Shown here: positions 8,717 to 17,335 of the stretch, piece by piece | Layout: each line of letters begins with the position of its first letter | Position numbering within the stretch: the first letter of the stretch is position 1 | Source of the DNA: Muribaculaceae bacterium | Lineage (GTDB): Bacteria > Bacteroidota > Bacteroidia > Bacteroidales > Muribaculaceae | DNA: 64,000 nucleotides | NCBI GenBank assembly: GCA_029061225.1 | Contig: JAIDSM010000141.1 | Span: forward strand, 1 to 64,000 | Direction: 5' to 3' | Notes under the pieces: generated by a model | Seen by the model: the letters and a program-made list of their open reading frames with translations, nothing else | Told to the model about the DNA's origin: nothing | The model's database searches: none | Made by a program: the position numbers and the translations under genes

Positions 8717-9151
8717 TTAAGACTTAACGAAATCTGAAGGTGTACGCTGCTCTGTCATCGATATAATTGCTTCTATACGTTCAATATAATCTTCAACGGG
8801 CATATACATAGGTTTGACGTCTGATTCTTTCCAATCAAACAAATCTTCATAGTCTCCAGTCTGTCTCATGGTAAATAATCTTCCTAATAATTGGGAATCT
8901 TCAGATTTCAAAATACCTTGTCTGACAAAAGAAAGTCCTATCATACGAACGATACCCTTATGGGATGACGCTTCTATACCATTATGAATCAGAAGTGCTG
9001 CACTTGCGTAGTATGCCGCATAGTACAACCGATTGGCTGCAAGATTCCAATACCCAAGATTACCTATATCCGTAGCCTCTTTTAATGTTTGTCTTGCTCT
9101 TTCTAATCTATAAAATACTATATCGTTTCTTTCCTGTGATTTTAAGGTCAT
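8717..9151 (-). CDS. HEPN-domain protein (putative toxin or effector partner)
   Basis: 144 aa, helical. Motifs typical of HEPN proteins paired with minimal nucleotidyltransferases include NLAANRLYYAAYYASAALL and MRQTGDYEDLF. The usual RNase motif is Rx4-6H; here the corresponding place reads RQTGDY, with aspartate where histidine is expected, so nuclease activity is doubtful. It starts 6 nt after the MNT gene ends, so the two are surely cotranscribed. The pair is the MNT/HEPN type of toxin-antitoxin module, in which the MNT partner can AMPylate and silence the HEPN protein. Confidence 0.8.
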   Translation of the reverse strand: MTLKSQERNDIVFYRLERARQTLKEATDIGNLGYWNLAANRLYYAAYYASAALLIHNGIEASSHKGIVRMIGLSFVRQGILKSEDSQLLGRLFTMRQTGDYEDLFDWKESDVKPMYMPVEDYIERIEAIISMTEQRTPSDFVKS

Positions 9152-9157
9152 GGAGCA

Positions 9158-9496
9158 TTAGTTTTGAAATATTACAACCTTATCTTTCTCCACATTTTTA
9201 TAAAAAGGCAAGAAACTCCTTTTCAACCACCCTGCAAATGAATATAACCGTGGATTTACCATTTCATCATAAAGCATACCAATAGCGGCAAAAGGCCATG
9301 CATAGACATCCCATTCAGACCATGGCACTCTTTCTTCTCCGGGAATCAGAATCTGTAGATCCCAATCAGAATCTTCGTGAGCATCACCTCTTGCCCGTGA
9401 TCCATACAAAGCTACTTGAGATCCTTTTGGAAGAATCTCAGCCGCCTTATTTTGTAGGGCTTGGACAAGCACTGTATATTTCTCCTCTTGCGACAT
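9158..9496 (-). CDS. Minimal nucleotidyltransferase (MNT), antitoxin-type
   Basis: 112 aa. The polymerase-beta nucleotidyltransferase signature is ALYGSRARGDAHEDSDWDL, that is GS-x-A-x-G with the two acidic metal ligands SDWDL. It lies immediately upstream of the HEPN gene on the same strand. By family knowledge the likely job is AMP transfer to the HEPN partner. It lies 110 nt downstream of the Nmad3-like gene; it may belong to that transcript or be a separate module. Confidence 0.85.
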   Translation of the reverse strand: MSQEEKYTVLVQALQNKAAEILPKGSQVALYGSRARGDAHEDSDWDLQILIPGEERVPWSEWDVYAWPFAAIGMLYDEMVNPRLYSFAGWLKRSFLPFYKNVEKDKVVIFQN

Positions 9497-9606
9497 AGGT
9501 TTTCTATTTTATTTTATCATACACTGTTTAGCCACTCTTTACTATTATGACAAATATTTAAAGCTTATTGTTTTTGGATATCCATTAGATGCAGTATTAA
9601 TTTCTC

Positions 9607-10416
9607 TCAAACCACATGTAATTGACAGATTTTCTTAATCCATCCTATAGCTTCTTCTGTACATTCCCAGATCATCTCTTGTCCTATAGTTGCGGATTGG
9701 AAATATTCTTTATTTTCCGGTTGCTTAGGAGAATGACCAATCTTAATTTCTTTAAAGAAATCAGGTAACTTCCACTTTGACCGAGTCATTCCCGAAGCGG
9801 TAAGTATAAGTTCCGGAGAGAATTTCAACATAGAAGCTCCGGGAGCAACCGGTAAAAAATCAAGATGCTCGGTAGGCAAAAATATTGCATCGCTCCGGCT
9901 CCCTTCTTTAATTCTACCGACGTGAGGATGTTCCATTAGCCAATCAGGAATATCATTATCGCCTGATAAGATGCTACCTACCTGCATGTACCCATATATG
10001 AGCTGAATATCGGGAGCGTTTCGTTTATATCTTAACTTTCCAGTCACATATTCTGTCTCACGAAACCAACCGAAAAACAAGAATAAATCTCCTTCTCCAA
10101 AATCATTGTTTCTTAATTCTGACAATGATTGATCAGCCTGTCCAAACGCAGGCTTCCAACCCTCTTTCCTATATTTCACTTCCATTATAAGATCCGGATC
10201 AAGATGACAGCCGCCATCTCTTTTGAGTTGCGTCCGAGGTCTTAATTCTGATATAATATCAAAAAAAGAACGATGATCAATGACAAGAGAGTTATAACGA
10301 TCCTTTCCTGTGCTGTCAGGTATAGGAAACGGAAGTAATGTGCCGTCCGGCAGAATGGCATTCGGCTGCCCTCCGTTCTTAGAATCAAACCCTTTTCTAC
10401 TGAAACTTACTTTCAT
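9607..10416 (-). CDS. Nmad3-like putative nucleotide-modification protein
   Basis: 269 aa from the start at 10416. The N-terminus MKVSFSRKGFDSKNGG with LPDGTLLPFPIPD is the pattern I associate with the Nmad3 family, proposed from gene context to act in DNA base modification in phages and bacteria; no biochemical role is established. No signal or membrane segment is visible. The track start at 10425 is three codons upstream, but the ATG at 10416 overlaps the stop of the upstream gene as ATGA, matching the coupling seen elsewhere in the cassette. It is the last gene of the four-gene run. Family call moderately sure, function unknown. Confidence 0.7.
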   Translation of the reverse strand: MKVSFSRKGFDSKNGGQPNAILPDGTLLPFPIPDSTGKDRYNSLVIDHRSFFDIISELRPRTQLKRDGGCHLDPDLIMEVKYRKEGWKPAFGQADQSLSELRNNDFGEGDLFLFFGWFRETEYVTGKLRYKRNAPDIQLIYGYMQVGSILSGDNDIPDWLMEHPHVGRIKEGSRSDAIFLPTEHLDFLPVAPGASMLKFSPELILTASGMTRSKWKLPDFFKEIKIGHSPKQPENKEYFQSATIGQEMIWECTEEAIGWIKKICQLHVV

Positions 10417-11165
10417 CTCGCACATCCTTTCTTTTTTTCATTTTTTTGTCTTATGTCGGGTTTAATATCAGAAACATTCTCCCATTCAGTGATGGATGTA
10501 TCAGGATAAGAAACAGGAATATTACCGACAATACCATTTTCTACCCCCATCTTTTTAGCAGAATTCCTAACATATTCAATAAATTCCTCTATTATTGGCT
10601 CTCTCTTCAGACTCTGACCTTTTGCTTTATGAACAAGAGGTCTATAATAATCCGGAACTTCAAGACGGTTATCTCGAGTGAAGTAATAAAACTCCCTACA
10701 CACCAATGAATTTTTACCATACAGATAATCGCGTTTCGCAACCTCGGCACCCTCATGATCACAGGTATTAGGTTCCGCTACCACATTTCCCTCTTTATCC
10801 GTATGCTCTTTATGATAAATATTATCACCAGACCATCTAGCATCGAAAACAGTCACATTCGGATTGCTGCGTTTTTCCGGGAATCTTTTCCAATACTCAT
10901 CCAAAGGAATTTGTTCGTCAATTTTTGCAAGATAGATAAGTTTTTCGTGTCCAGGTTCACATCTATCAATTCCACCTCCATAAACTTCAGAATTGTGAGT
11001 AGTGCATGCCGTCCAACCGGCAATCCATGTACCGTTAACACTGTTTGGACTTCTCCGAATCGATGGCTTGCAGGTTGCAAGCGTAAGTACGCCCCACAGA
11101 GGATTCGGGGCAAACAATGAATCGTGGACAATCTTATATGACCACATTTTTGGTTCTTTTTTCAT
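10413..11165 (-). CDS. Nmad2-like putative nucleotide-modification protein
   Basis: 250 aa. The N-terminus (WSYKIVHDSLFAPNPLWG, then TLATCKPSIRRS and WIAGWT) matches the Nmad2 family pattern, in which YKI...GFAPNPF...LATCKP...IR is highly conserved. The family is linked by context to nucleotide modification. Further into the protein are several His/Cys/Asp residues (FDARWSGDNIYHKEHT, NTCDHEGAE) that could form a metal site. It starts at an ATGA overlap with the macro-like gene and ends at an ATGA overlap with the Nmad3-like gene. Enzymatic activity is not shown by the sequence. Confidence 0.75.
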   Translation of the reverse strand: MKKEPKMWSYKIVHDSLFAPNPLWGVLTLATCKPSIRRSPNSVNGTWIAGWTACTTHNSEVYGGGIDRCEPGHEKLIYLAKIDEQIPLDEYWKRFPEKRSNPNVTVFDARWSGDNIYHKEHTDKEGNVVAEPNTCDHEGAEVAKRDYLYGKNSLVCREFYYFTRDNRLEVPDYYRPLVHKAKGQSLKREPIIEEFIEYVRNSAKKMGVENGIVGNIPVSYPDTSITEWENVSDIKPDIRQKNEKKKGCAR

Positions 11166-12316
11166 TTTCTCCAGTTAAATTCTATTCCTAATACTTCGTT
11201 AGCATGATATTTCCAGACTTCCTGATCAAAGTTTGGTGTATAGCGTGACATGACGAGCCGGTCCTCCTTTGTCAATTCATCGGGATGCCAAGGTTGAAAT
11301 CCATAGCATCTCTCCGGAATGCTTACGGGATTATCACACCAATCGAGTTGATAAAAGACTGTCCCTACTCTTGTCATTTTCCTACACATCTCAGGACGTA
11401 TACAATGATTATCAAGAGCAAAGGCATAATATGCCTCTCTCCCTTCCTCATTTCTTCCGAATGTCCCGAGTGCAAAGGTATACTCAGTGCCTCCATCCTT
11501 CAATTCCATCTCTATTACATCTCCTGTGTATATGTAATCTCCATTTGCATCCTTATAAGGTGTCCGCACTCCTGCGAAAATTGCAGGACAGCAATACCCA
11601 CGTCCGCGGCATTCATCCTCAAAATAATCTTCAACTATGTCTTGATTATGAGTTTCTGCAAACTCCTTATTTCGTGTCCAGACATATAAATCACCGGTCC
11701 TCCAGAAAAAGAAATCTCCAAAATCAGCATAACCAAAACGATCACGGTCTATTACATATCTTATATGTATTTCCGGTTTAGGGGCAGCCAGAATTCGCGC
11801 CCCTATGATGTATTTATATTCTTCACATAACCGCTTAAGATCTTCTTCTGTAATAGCCTTTGGTATCTTGACCCTCTTTTTCTCCGGGACTATTCCAAAC
11901 GCAACAGCACTTACAAATACTTCTTTTGTAAGGATAGCCATCCATTTCTTTGGAATGGCAACATTATACAGATCAAGAGCCTTTTGAAAGAGAGGTGCCA
12001 TTTCTTCATCCGAATACCCTGCTGAACCACATCCTACTCTCGTAACTAAAAATCTATTGTCAGGATGAGATCTCGCATATTTTATGAAATTATCTACGTA
12101 TGGTCTAATTTCATCAATTGTCAGATGACTTGTTGGGATAGCATAGCACTTGCCGGTAGGCCCTGCACCGACTCCCCATTCCGCACCAAAACGCTCACAT
12201 GCCATAAGTGAAGCACCTCCGCGATGATGGCCCTTAAGATTACTTCCAAACACAAAAATCTCGCACATCGACAATTCCGTGATTTTTTCGGGTGTTATTC
12301 TTCCTACCATAATCAT
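11162..12316 (-). CDS. Macro-like (A1S_2505/N4 gp47-type) protein with C-terminal YopX-like region
   Basis: 384 aa from the ATG at 12316, which overlaps the preceding stop as ATGA; the track start at 12349 lies inside the upstream gene. Residues about 18-150 hold IFVFGSNLKGHHRGGAS and VTRVGCGSAGYSDEEMAPLF. This is the phage-type macro-like family, which by fold would bind an ADP-ribose-like nucleotide. The C-terminal part has DANGDYIYTGDVIEM, the signature of YopX-type phage domains. The middle (about 180-250) is unassigned. The fusion and its place between an ATPase-nuclease and Nmad genes suggest a role in sensing or processing modified nucleotides; this is inference. Confidence 0.65.
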   Translation of the reverse strand: MIMVGRITPEKITELSMCEIFVFGSNLKGHHRGGASLMACERFGAEWGVGAGPTGKCYAIPTSHLTIDEIRPYVDNFIKYARSHPDNRFLVTRVGCGSAGYSDEEMAPLFQKALDLYNVAIPKKWMAILTKEVFVSAVAFGIVPEKKRVKIPKAITEEDLKRLCEEYKYIIGARILAAPKPEIHIRYVIDRDRFGYADFGDFFFWRTGDLYVWTRNKEFAETHNQDIVEDYFEDECRGRGYCCPAIFAGVRTPYKDANGDYIYTGDVIEMELKDGGTEYTFALGTFGRNEEGREAYYAFALDNHCIRPEMCRKMTRVGTVFYQLDWCDNPVSIPERCYGFQPWHPDELTKEDRLVMSRYTPNFDQEVWKYHANEVLGIEFNWRK

Positions 12317-13899
12317 TTCTGTGTATAGTTGTCTTTCATTGTCGTACAAATACGTGGAGTGTCAAGATGGCGGGTCGTTGATGAGAAATTGAGGCCGAGC
12401 TTGAAGAGACGGCGCGGGTCGTTGGCATAAGGAAGAGAGTATTGCTTCTGTTCGATCTGGGTCATAGCCTCCTCTGCCGACTTGTCGAACTTAAGCTCTA
12501 TTATATAGATGAATTTCGGAGTTTTCACCACGAGGTCTATGCGGCCGTCTGAGGTATGGACTTCCGTTTCCACTGCAACACCGAGGAGTGTCAGCAGGAT
12601 AAAAAGGGCATTGTGAAGATTGTTCTCATCATCCATCTTCATCTCGTATGGTATACCGGCCAGGAAAATGTCAAGATCCTTTACAAATTTCTCCGGTTTG
12701 CCAGTCCTCAGATCCATAATGATATTCTGCACCACTAAATCAGCCGTGCTACGTCGGGTCTTGACGTAATATGGAAGAAGGTCGTCGAAAAGAGACTGCC
12801 GTACTTCAAGATTTGGAACACCGAGTGTAACGTAGTCAGATTCAAAATCATAGTCCTTTATAGTTATGTAGCCTGTTTGATAAAGCAATGCCACGGGATT
12901 GGCGCTTTTCAGGTCAAGTCCTTCAAGAGTGTACATGGACACAATAGACGTCAATATTCCCTCTAAGTCAGCATCTACATTTTTCAATGCCTCAGCAATT
13001 ATGGTCGCTTTTCCCGAACGTCCCCAATAATTGGAGATACTCCTGTCCTGCATGGCATTGAGAACAGACCAAGGATTGTAAATGTCACTTCCTGTCTTTG
13101 CAAATCTGTAGCCGTCATAATTTTTTTTAAGTAAGCCATAGGTCTCCTCATAGGATATTTCATTTTCTTCTGCAAAAGCTCTTATTCCCTCCTTAAAATT
13201 ATCCAGAAGTTCCTTCTCTGTGATTCCGCATATATCCGAAAATTCATTTACAAATGTTATATCCCGGATATTATTGAGGTCGGAAAATATGCTAAGCTTA
13301 CTGAATCGACTGACTCCCGTCAGGAATACAAGCCTGATATGCTCAGCCGAGCTCTTGAAGTTGGAATAAACCGATGCAAGTTTAGCTTGATAATGCTCAA
13401 AAGTTTCATCCACATTGAGATTTCCGACAAGTGGCTTGTCGTATTCATCTACAAGAATGACGACCTGTCGACCGGTCTTTTCATGAGCGGTCGCTATGAT
13501 ATTTTGAAAACGTGTGGAAAGGGTTTCCGCTGTTTCCTGAATGCCGTATTCTTTCTCCCACTTCTTGAAAGTATTGTCAAGCAATGAATCAAGAAGACCC
13601 GGAACCTCATACTTTTCGGTATTGAGGTCAAGTCTTAAGACAGGATACGGCTTCCAATCCCAGTCGGTAGAATCAATATAGAGGCCCTTGAAGAGTTCTC
13701 TTCTACCCTTAAAGAAATACTGCAGGGAAGACAGAAAAAGACTCTTGCCGAACCGACGCGGACGGGCAAGGAAATAATATTTGTGTCCTGAAGAGATAAT
13801 CTTTTCTATATATTGAGTCTTGTCAACATACAGACAACCCATCTCTATTAGAGATTTGAAGTCCTGTTCTCCTATCGGGTATTTCACTGTGTCTGCCAT
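12313..13899 (-). CDS. AAA-ATPase-like protein with C-terminal PD-(D/E)XK domain, head of Nmad cassette
   Basis: 528 aa, paralogue of 157-1728 along its whole length. The N-terminus is VKYPIGEQDFKSL, the Walker A stretch ARPRRFGKS, Walker B VVILVDEYDKP, and the C-terminal nuclease core DGRIDLVV...YIIELKFD. Its promoter (13917-13948) and a leader of about 10 nt mirror those of the paralogue. Unlike the paralogue it is followed by three genes in ATGA coupling, which implies co-translation with the macro-like gene. These proteins are often found as orphans; being the first gene of a four-gene operon is what makes this copy notable. Confidence 0.85.
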   Translation of the reverse strand: MADTVKYPIGEQDFKSLIEMGCLYVDKTQYIEKIISSGHKYYFLARPRRFGKSLFLSSLQYFFKGRRELFKGLYIDSTDWDWKPYPVLRLDLNTEKYEVPGLLDSLLDNTFKKWEKEYGIQETAETLSTRFQNIIATAHEKTGRQVVILVDEYDKPLVGNLNVDETFEHYQAKLASVYSNFKSSAEHIRLVFLTGVSRFSKLSIFSDLNNIRDITFVNEFSDICGITEKELLDNFKEGIRAFAEENEISYEETYGLLKKNYDGYRFAKTGSDIYNPWSVLNAMQDRSISNYWGRSGKATIIAEALKNVDADLEGILTSIVSMYTLEGLDLKSANPVALLYQTGYITIKDYDFESDYVTLGVPNLEVRQSLFDDLLPYYVKTRRSTADLVVQNIIMDLRTGKPEKFVKDLDIFLAGIPYEMKMDDENNLHNALFILLTLLGVAVETEVHTSDGRIDLVVKTPKFIYIIELKFDKSAEEAMTQIEQKQYSLPYANDPRRLFKLGLNFSSTTRHLDTPRICTTMKDNYTQK

Positions 13900-13916
13900 A
13901 TTTCCTCTTTTTAATG

Positions 13917-13948
13917 CAAAGATACGTTTTTTTTAATTATCTTGCAAA
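13917..13948 (-). promoter_or_regulatory. Promoter of the AAA/macro/Nmad cassette
   Basis: On the minus strand TTTG (13948-13945) and TATCTTTG (13924-13917) with a 20-bp spacer. It is the only clear promoter for the four overlapping genes. Confidence 0.65.
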
Positions 13949-13974
13949 TGAAAAAATTTTTACATCAAAATTAT

Positions 13975-14006
13975 TTTGTCGGAATGGAATTTTTGTATTA
14001 ACTTTG
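13975..14006 (+). promoter_or_regulatory. Promoter of the thiamin operon
   Basis: TTTG (13975-13978), 20-bp spacer, TAACTTTG (13999-14006). It lies just upstream of the TPP riboswitch. Confidence 0.7.
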
Positions 14007-14054
14007 CCGATGGATTGGATGCTTGAGTGCTTCCAATCATGTTAATAATATAAA

Positions 14055-14140
14055 CAGGGGTGTCTCTTTCCGGACACGGAATTGAGGCTGAGATTATACC
14101 CTATGAACTTGAAGCGGATAATACCGACGAAAGGAGATTT
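14055..14140 (+). promoter_or_regulatory. TPP riboswitch (THI element)
   Basis: The conserved TPP aptamer features are in order: CAGGGGTG at the 5' side, the core CTGAGATTATACCC, then GAACTTGAAGCGGATAATACC and CGACGAAAGGAG. The 3' strand AAAGGAG runs directly into the thiS start at 14143, so ligand binding would most simply hide the start region. It should repress the thiS-thiD operon when thiamin pyrophosphate is plentiful. Confidence 0.93.
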
Positions 14141-14142
14141 TT

Positions 14143-14346
14143 ATGAAACTATTTGTAAACCAAAAGGAATACCATACGGATTCCAACCAATTGACAGTCG
14201 AAGAACTGCTCAATGAGATTCAGTCACTGAAGCCCGGCGTGGCAGTGGCGGTAAACGATAAAGTGGTGAGAAAAGTGAACTGGAATAGTACACTGCTCAC
14301 CGAGGGAGATCAGATTACCGTTATCACTGCAGTCTGCGGCGGCTGA
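14143..14346 (+). CDS. thiS: Sulfur carrier protein ThiS
   Basis: 67 aa, a ubiquitin-fold carrier ending in VCGG. The C-terminal glycine is adenylated by ThiF and then made a thiocarboxylate that gives sulfur to ThiG. It is the first gene after the TPP riboswitch. Its stop overlaps the next start as TGATG. Confidence 0.95.
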   Translation: MKLFVNQKEYHTDSNQLTVEELLNEIQSLKPGVAVAVNDKVVRKVNWNSTLLTEGDQITVITAVCGG

Positions 14347-15470
14347 TGAAACTCATTGCAATCACAACGCCCGACTTCTTGCAGGAAGAAGACCTTGCCA
14401 TCCGCCGTCTTATCGACCGCGGATGGAATCGCGTGCATATACGCAAACCTGAGGCAGCTCGTGAGCAGTTAATCGGACTCATTGAAAGGATTCCCGTAAC
14501 ATACCGCCAATACATCTCCATTCATGATCATTTAGACCTTGCAGTCAAATACAACCTTGGTGGTGTACACCTCAATAGTAGGAATCCTTTTCCGCCGGTC
14601 GGGTGGAAAGGACTTATAAGCCGCAGTTGTCACTCCATAGAAGAGATCAAAAAATTTCCGGATCTTGACTATCTAACGCTCAGCCCAATCTTCGACAGTA
14701 TATCGAAACCCGGATATAAAAGCCGGTTCTCTCTGGAAACACTGAAAAATACGAATCTAAAGAATGTATATGCCTTGGGAGGTGTGACATTTTCGCAACT
14801 CCATAAACTAAAGGAAATAGGATTTGAGGGAGCCGCGATGCTTTCCGAGGCATGGAAAACCAAAATGGATCCACTTCAATATATTACCCATACCGATGCA
14901 GGACTTGAGGAAGCTCTGCGTGGAGGCTGCCGCTGGGTGCAGCTAAGAATGAAAGATGCCTCAGACTACGAATTCATCAGGATGGCTGGAAAGATTCTTC
15001 CTATATGCCGGAAATATAATGCTGTTCTTATAATCGACGACAGGGTGCATCTTGTAGACGCAATCGGAGCCGACGGCGTACATCTCGGAAAAAAAGACAT
15101 GCCGGTCAGGGAGGCAAGAAAGATACTCGGACCAGCAAAAATCATCGGAGCGACGGCAAATACCGAAGAAGACATACTCAATGCTAATGAAGACGGAGCC
15201 GACTATATCGGATTAGGGCCTTTCCGCTTCACGATAACTAAAAAAGGGCTCTCCCCTATTCTTGGTATTCAAGGATACGGAAGGATAATGTCTCACTGCA
15301 GGAATCGCGGCATCACGCTGCCCGTTGTCGCCATAGGAGGCATCACACTCGAAGATATCGGAGCACTGAGCCAAACGGGAGTTGACGGCATTGCAGTGTC
15401 CGGACTGATATTAACTTCAGAAGACAAAGAATCTACAACTAAAGAAATACTGAGATTATGGAAAAACTGA
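14346..15470 (+). CDS. thiE: Tandem ThiE/TenI-family protein (two TIM-barrel domains)
   Basis: 374 aa, about twice the usual ThiE. Residues about 1-175 form one ThiE/TenI-like half ([34 protein letters not shown]). Residues about 176-374 form a second half with the full ThiE set: [51 protein letters not shown]. The second half should be the active thiamin-phosphate synthase joining HMP-PP and thiazole phosphate. The first half lacks some of these residues and the GH of the TenI tautomerase loop, so its role is open. It overlaps thiS by 1 nt and thiG by 13 nt. Confidence 0.9.
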   Translation: MKLIAITTPDFLQEEDLAIRRLIDRGWNRVHIRKPEAAREQLIGLIERIPVTYRQYISIHDHLDLAVKYNLGGVHLNSRNPFPPVGWKGLISRSCHSIEEIKKFPDLDYLTLSPIFDSISKPGYKSRFSLETLKNTNLKNVYALGGVTFSQLHKLKEIGFEGAAMLSEAWKTKMDPLQYITHTDAGLEEALRGGCRWVQLRMKDASDYEFIRMAGKILPICRKYNAVLIIDDRVHLVDAIGADGVHLGKKDMPVREARKILGPAKIIGATANTEEDILNANEDGADYIGLGPFRFTITKKGLSPILGIQGYGRIMSHCRNRGITLPVVAIGGITLEDIGALSQTGVDGIAVSGLILTSEDKESTTKEILRLWKN

Positions 15471-16225
15471 CAATAGGAGGACATGAATTCGGTAGCCGGT
15501 TGTTTGTCGGCACCGGTAAATTCAGCTCCAACAAACTGATGGAAGAAGCCATAAAGGCTTCCGGAAGCGAGATGGTGACAGTAGCGCTGAAGAGGATTGA
15601 CACAGAAAACAGTGAGGACGATATGCTCCGCCATGTATTGTTGCCGGGCATTCAGCTTCTCCCCAATACTTCAGGAGTAAGAAACGCCAAAGAGGCGGTC
15701 TTGGCGGCACAGCTCGCCCGCGAGGCTTTCGAGACGGATTTCATAAAACTCGAGATTCATCCTGATCCCAAGTATCTCCTGCCCGACCCCATCGAAACCC
15801 TTAAGGCAACCGAACAACTTGCCAAAGAGGGCTTCATAGTGCTTCCCTATATCCAGGCAGACCCGGTGCTCTGCAAACGCCTTGAAGAAGCCGGCACTTC
15901 GGCGGTCATGCCGCTCGCCGCTCCAATAGGCACGAACAAAGGTCTGGTGGTGAAAGACATGATTGAAATAATAATCGCTGAGAGTCGGGTGCCTGTGGTA
16001 GTGGATGCCGGTCTCGGAGCACCGTCTCATGCCGCCGAGGCTATGGAGATGGGTGCCGACGCAGTGCTCGTCAATACGGCAATAGCCATCGCCGGGAATC
16101 CTGTCGCTATGGCACGCGCGTTCGCTAAGGCTGTGGAAGCCGGACGTGAAGCATTTGAAGCCGGGCTCGGTATTAAATCGGATATAGCAGTAGCAAGCAG
16201 TCCCTTAACTTCATTTTTAAGCTGA
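15458..16225 (+). CDS. thiG: Thiazole synthase ThiG
   Basis: 255 aa, usual length. It builds the thiazole phosphate ring from DXP, ThiS thiocarboxylate and dehydroglycine. Motifs: [14 protein letters not shown] at the N-terminus, VTVALKRID with the Schiff-base lysine, [32 protein letters not shown] near the phosphate site. The start is inside the thiE end and the stop overlaps thiH as TGATG. Confidence 0.96.
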   Translation: MEKLTIGGHEFGSRLFVGTGKFSSNKLMEEAIKASGSEMVTVALKRIDTENSEDDMLRHVLLPGIQLLPNTSGVRNAKEAVLAAQLAREAFETDFIKLEIHPDPKYLLPDPIETLKATEQLAKEGFIVLPYIQADPVLCKRLEEAGTSAVMPLAAPIGTNKGLVVKDMIEIIIAESRVPVVVDAGLGAPSHAAEAMEMGADAVLVNTAIAIAGNPVAMARAFAKAVEAGREAFEAGLGIKSDIAVASSPLTSFLS

Positions 16226-17334
16226 TGTTTTCTGAAGTATTATCTCATTATGACTGGCAGGAGACAACCGACAGAATACTATCTAAGACAGCGTCCGACG
16301 TCGAGCGTGCCCTCTCGAAAAGAAATCCCGGCATAGAGGATTTCATGGCCCTCGTCTCCCCTGCCGCCGAGCCATATCTCGAAAATATGGCCGTGCTCAG
16401 CCGATACTATACTCATGAAAGATTCGGAAAGACAATTTCCATGTATATTCCGATGTATATCACCAATTCATGCACAAACTCCTGTGTCTACTGTGGCTTC
16501 AACCGCCATAATAAATTCGAACGGGTCATACTCTCCATGTCTCAGATAGAGGATGAATGCAAGGCTATCAGAAAACTCGCCCCATTTGAGAATCTTCTCC
16601 TTGTTACGGGTGAGAATCCGAAGATGGCAGGAACGGACTATCTTGAAAAAGCATTGAAAACCTGCCGCCCATACTTCAACAATCTCTCGATGGAAGTAAT
16701 GCCTCTCCGGACGGAAGATTACGAACGTCTCACACACTCCGGCCTCAACGGAGTAGTCTGCTTTCAGGAAACATACAACAGAAACAAATACAAGACCTAT
16801 CATCCGGCAGGGATGAAATCCAACTTTGAATGGAGAGTAAATGGCTTCGACCGCATGGGAACTGCAGGTCTCCACAAAATTGGAATGGGCGTACTGATAG
16901 GGCTTGAAGACTGGCGTACCGATGTAACAATGATGGCACTTCATTTACGCTACCTTCAGAAACATTATTGGCGTTCACGCTTCAGTGTCAACTTCCCCAG
17001 GATGCGCCCTGCCGCAGGAGGTTTTCAGCCTAATGTCGTGATGACCGACAAAGAACTCGCCCAACTGACATTCGCATTCCGTATCTTCGACCATGACGTG
17101 GATATTTCTTATTCTACAAGAGAATACCCAAACTTCCGCGACAATATGATGGCTCTTGGGGTAACCTCGATGAGTGCCGGGTCGAAGACAGATCCCGGTG
17201 GGTATTACACATATCCGCAATCGCTGGAGCAATTCGCTGTCAGCGATGAGAGAACTCCGCAAGAGGTTGCTGTAGCTATCCGTAAAGGTGGCTATGAAGT
17301 GGTTTGGAAAGACTGGGATAAAGTTTTTGACTGA
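16225..17334 (+). CDS. thiH: 2-iminoacetate synthase ThiH (radical SAM)
   Basis: 369 aa. It cleaves tyrosine to supply dehydroglycine to ThiG. The [4Fe-4S] motif is in ITNSCTNSCVYCGFNRHNK, a CxxxCxxC arrangement, followed by radical SAM barrel elements (VTGENPKMAG, MEVMPL, LIGLEDWRTD). Presence of ThiH rather than the oxygen-using ThiO fits an anaerobe. It overlaps thiG by 1 nt, with thiF starting 1 nt after its stop. Confidence 0.96.
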   Translation: MFSEVLSHYDWQETTDRILSKTASDVERALSKRNPGIEDFMALVSPAAEPYLENMAVLSRYYTHERFGKTISMYIPMYITNSCTNSCVYCGFNRHNKFERVILSMSQIEDECKAIRKLAPFENLLLVTGENPKMAGTDYLEKALKTCRPYFNNLSMEVMPLRTEDYERLTHSGLNGVVCFQETYNRNKYKTYHPAGMKSNFEWRVNGFDRMGTAGLHKIGMGVLIGLEDWRTDVTMMALHLRYLQKHYWRSRFSVNFPRMRPAAGGFQPNVVMTDKELAQLTFAFRIFDHDVDISYSTREYPNFRDNMMALGVTSMSAGSKTDPGGYYTYPQSLEQFAVSDERTPQEVAVAIRKGGYEVVWKDWDKVFD

Positions 17335-17335
17335 A

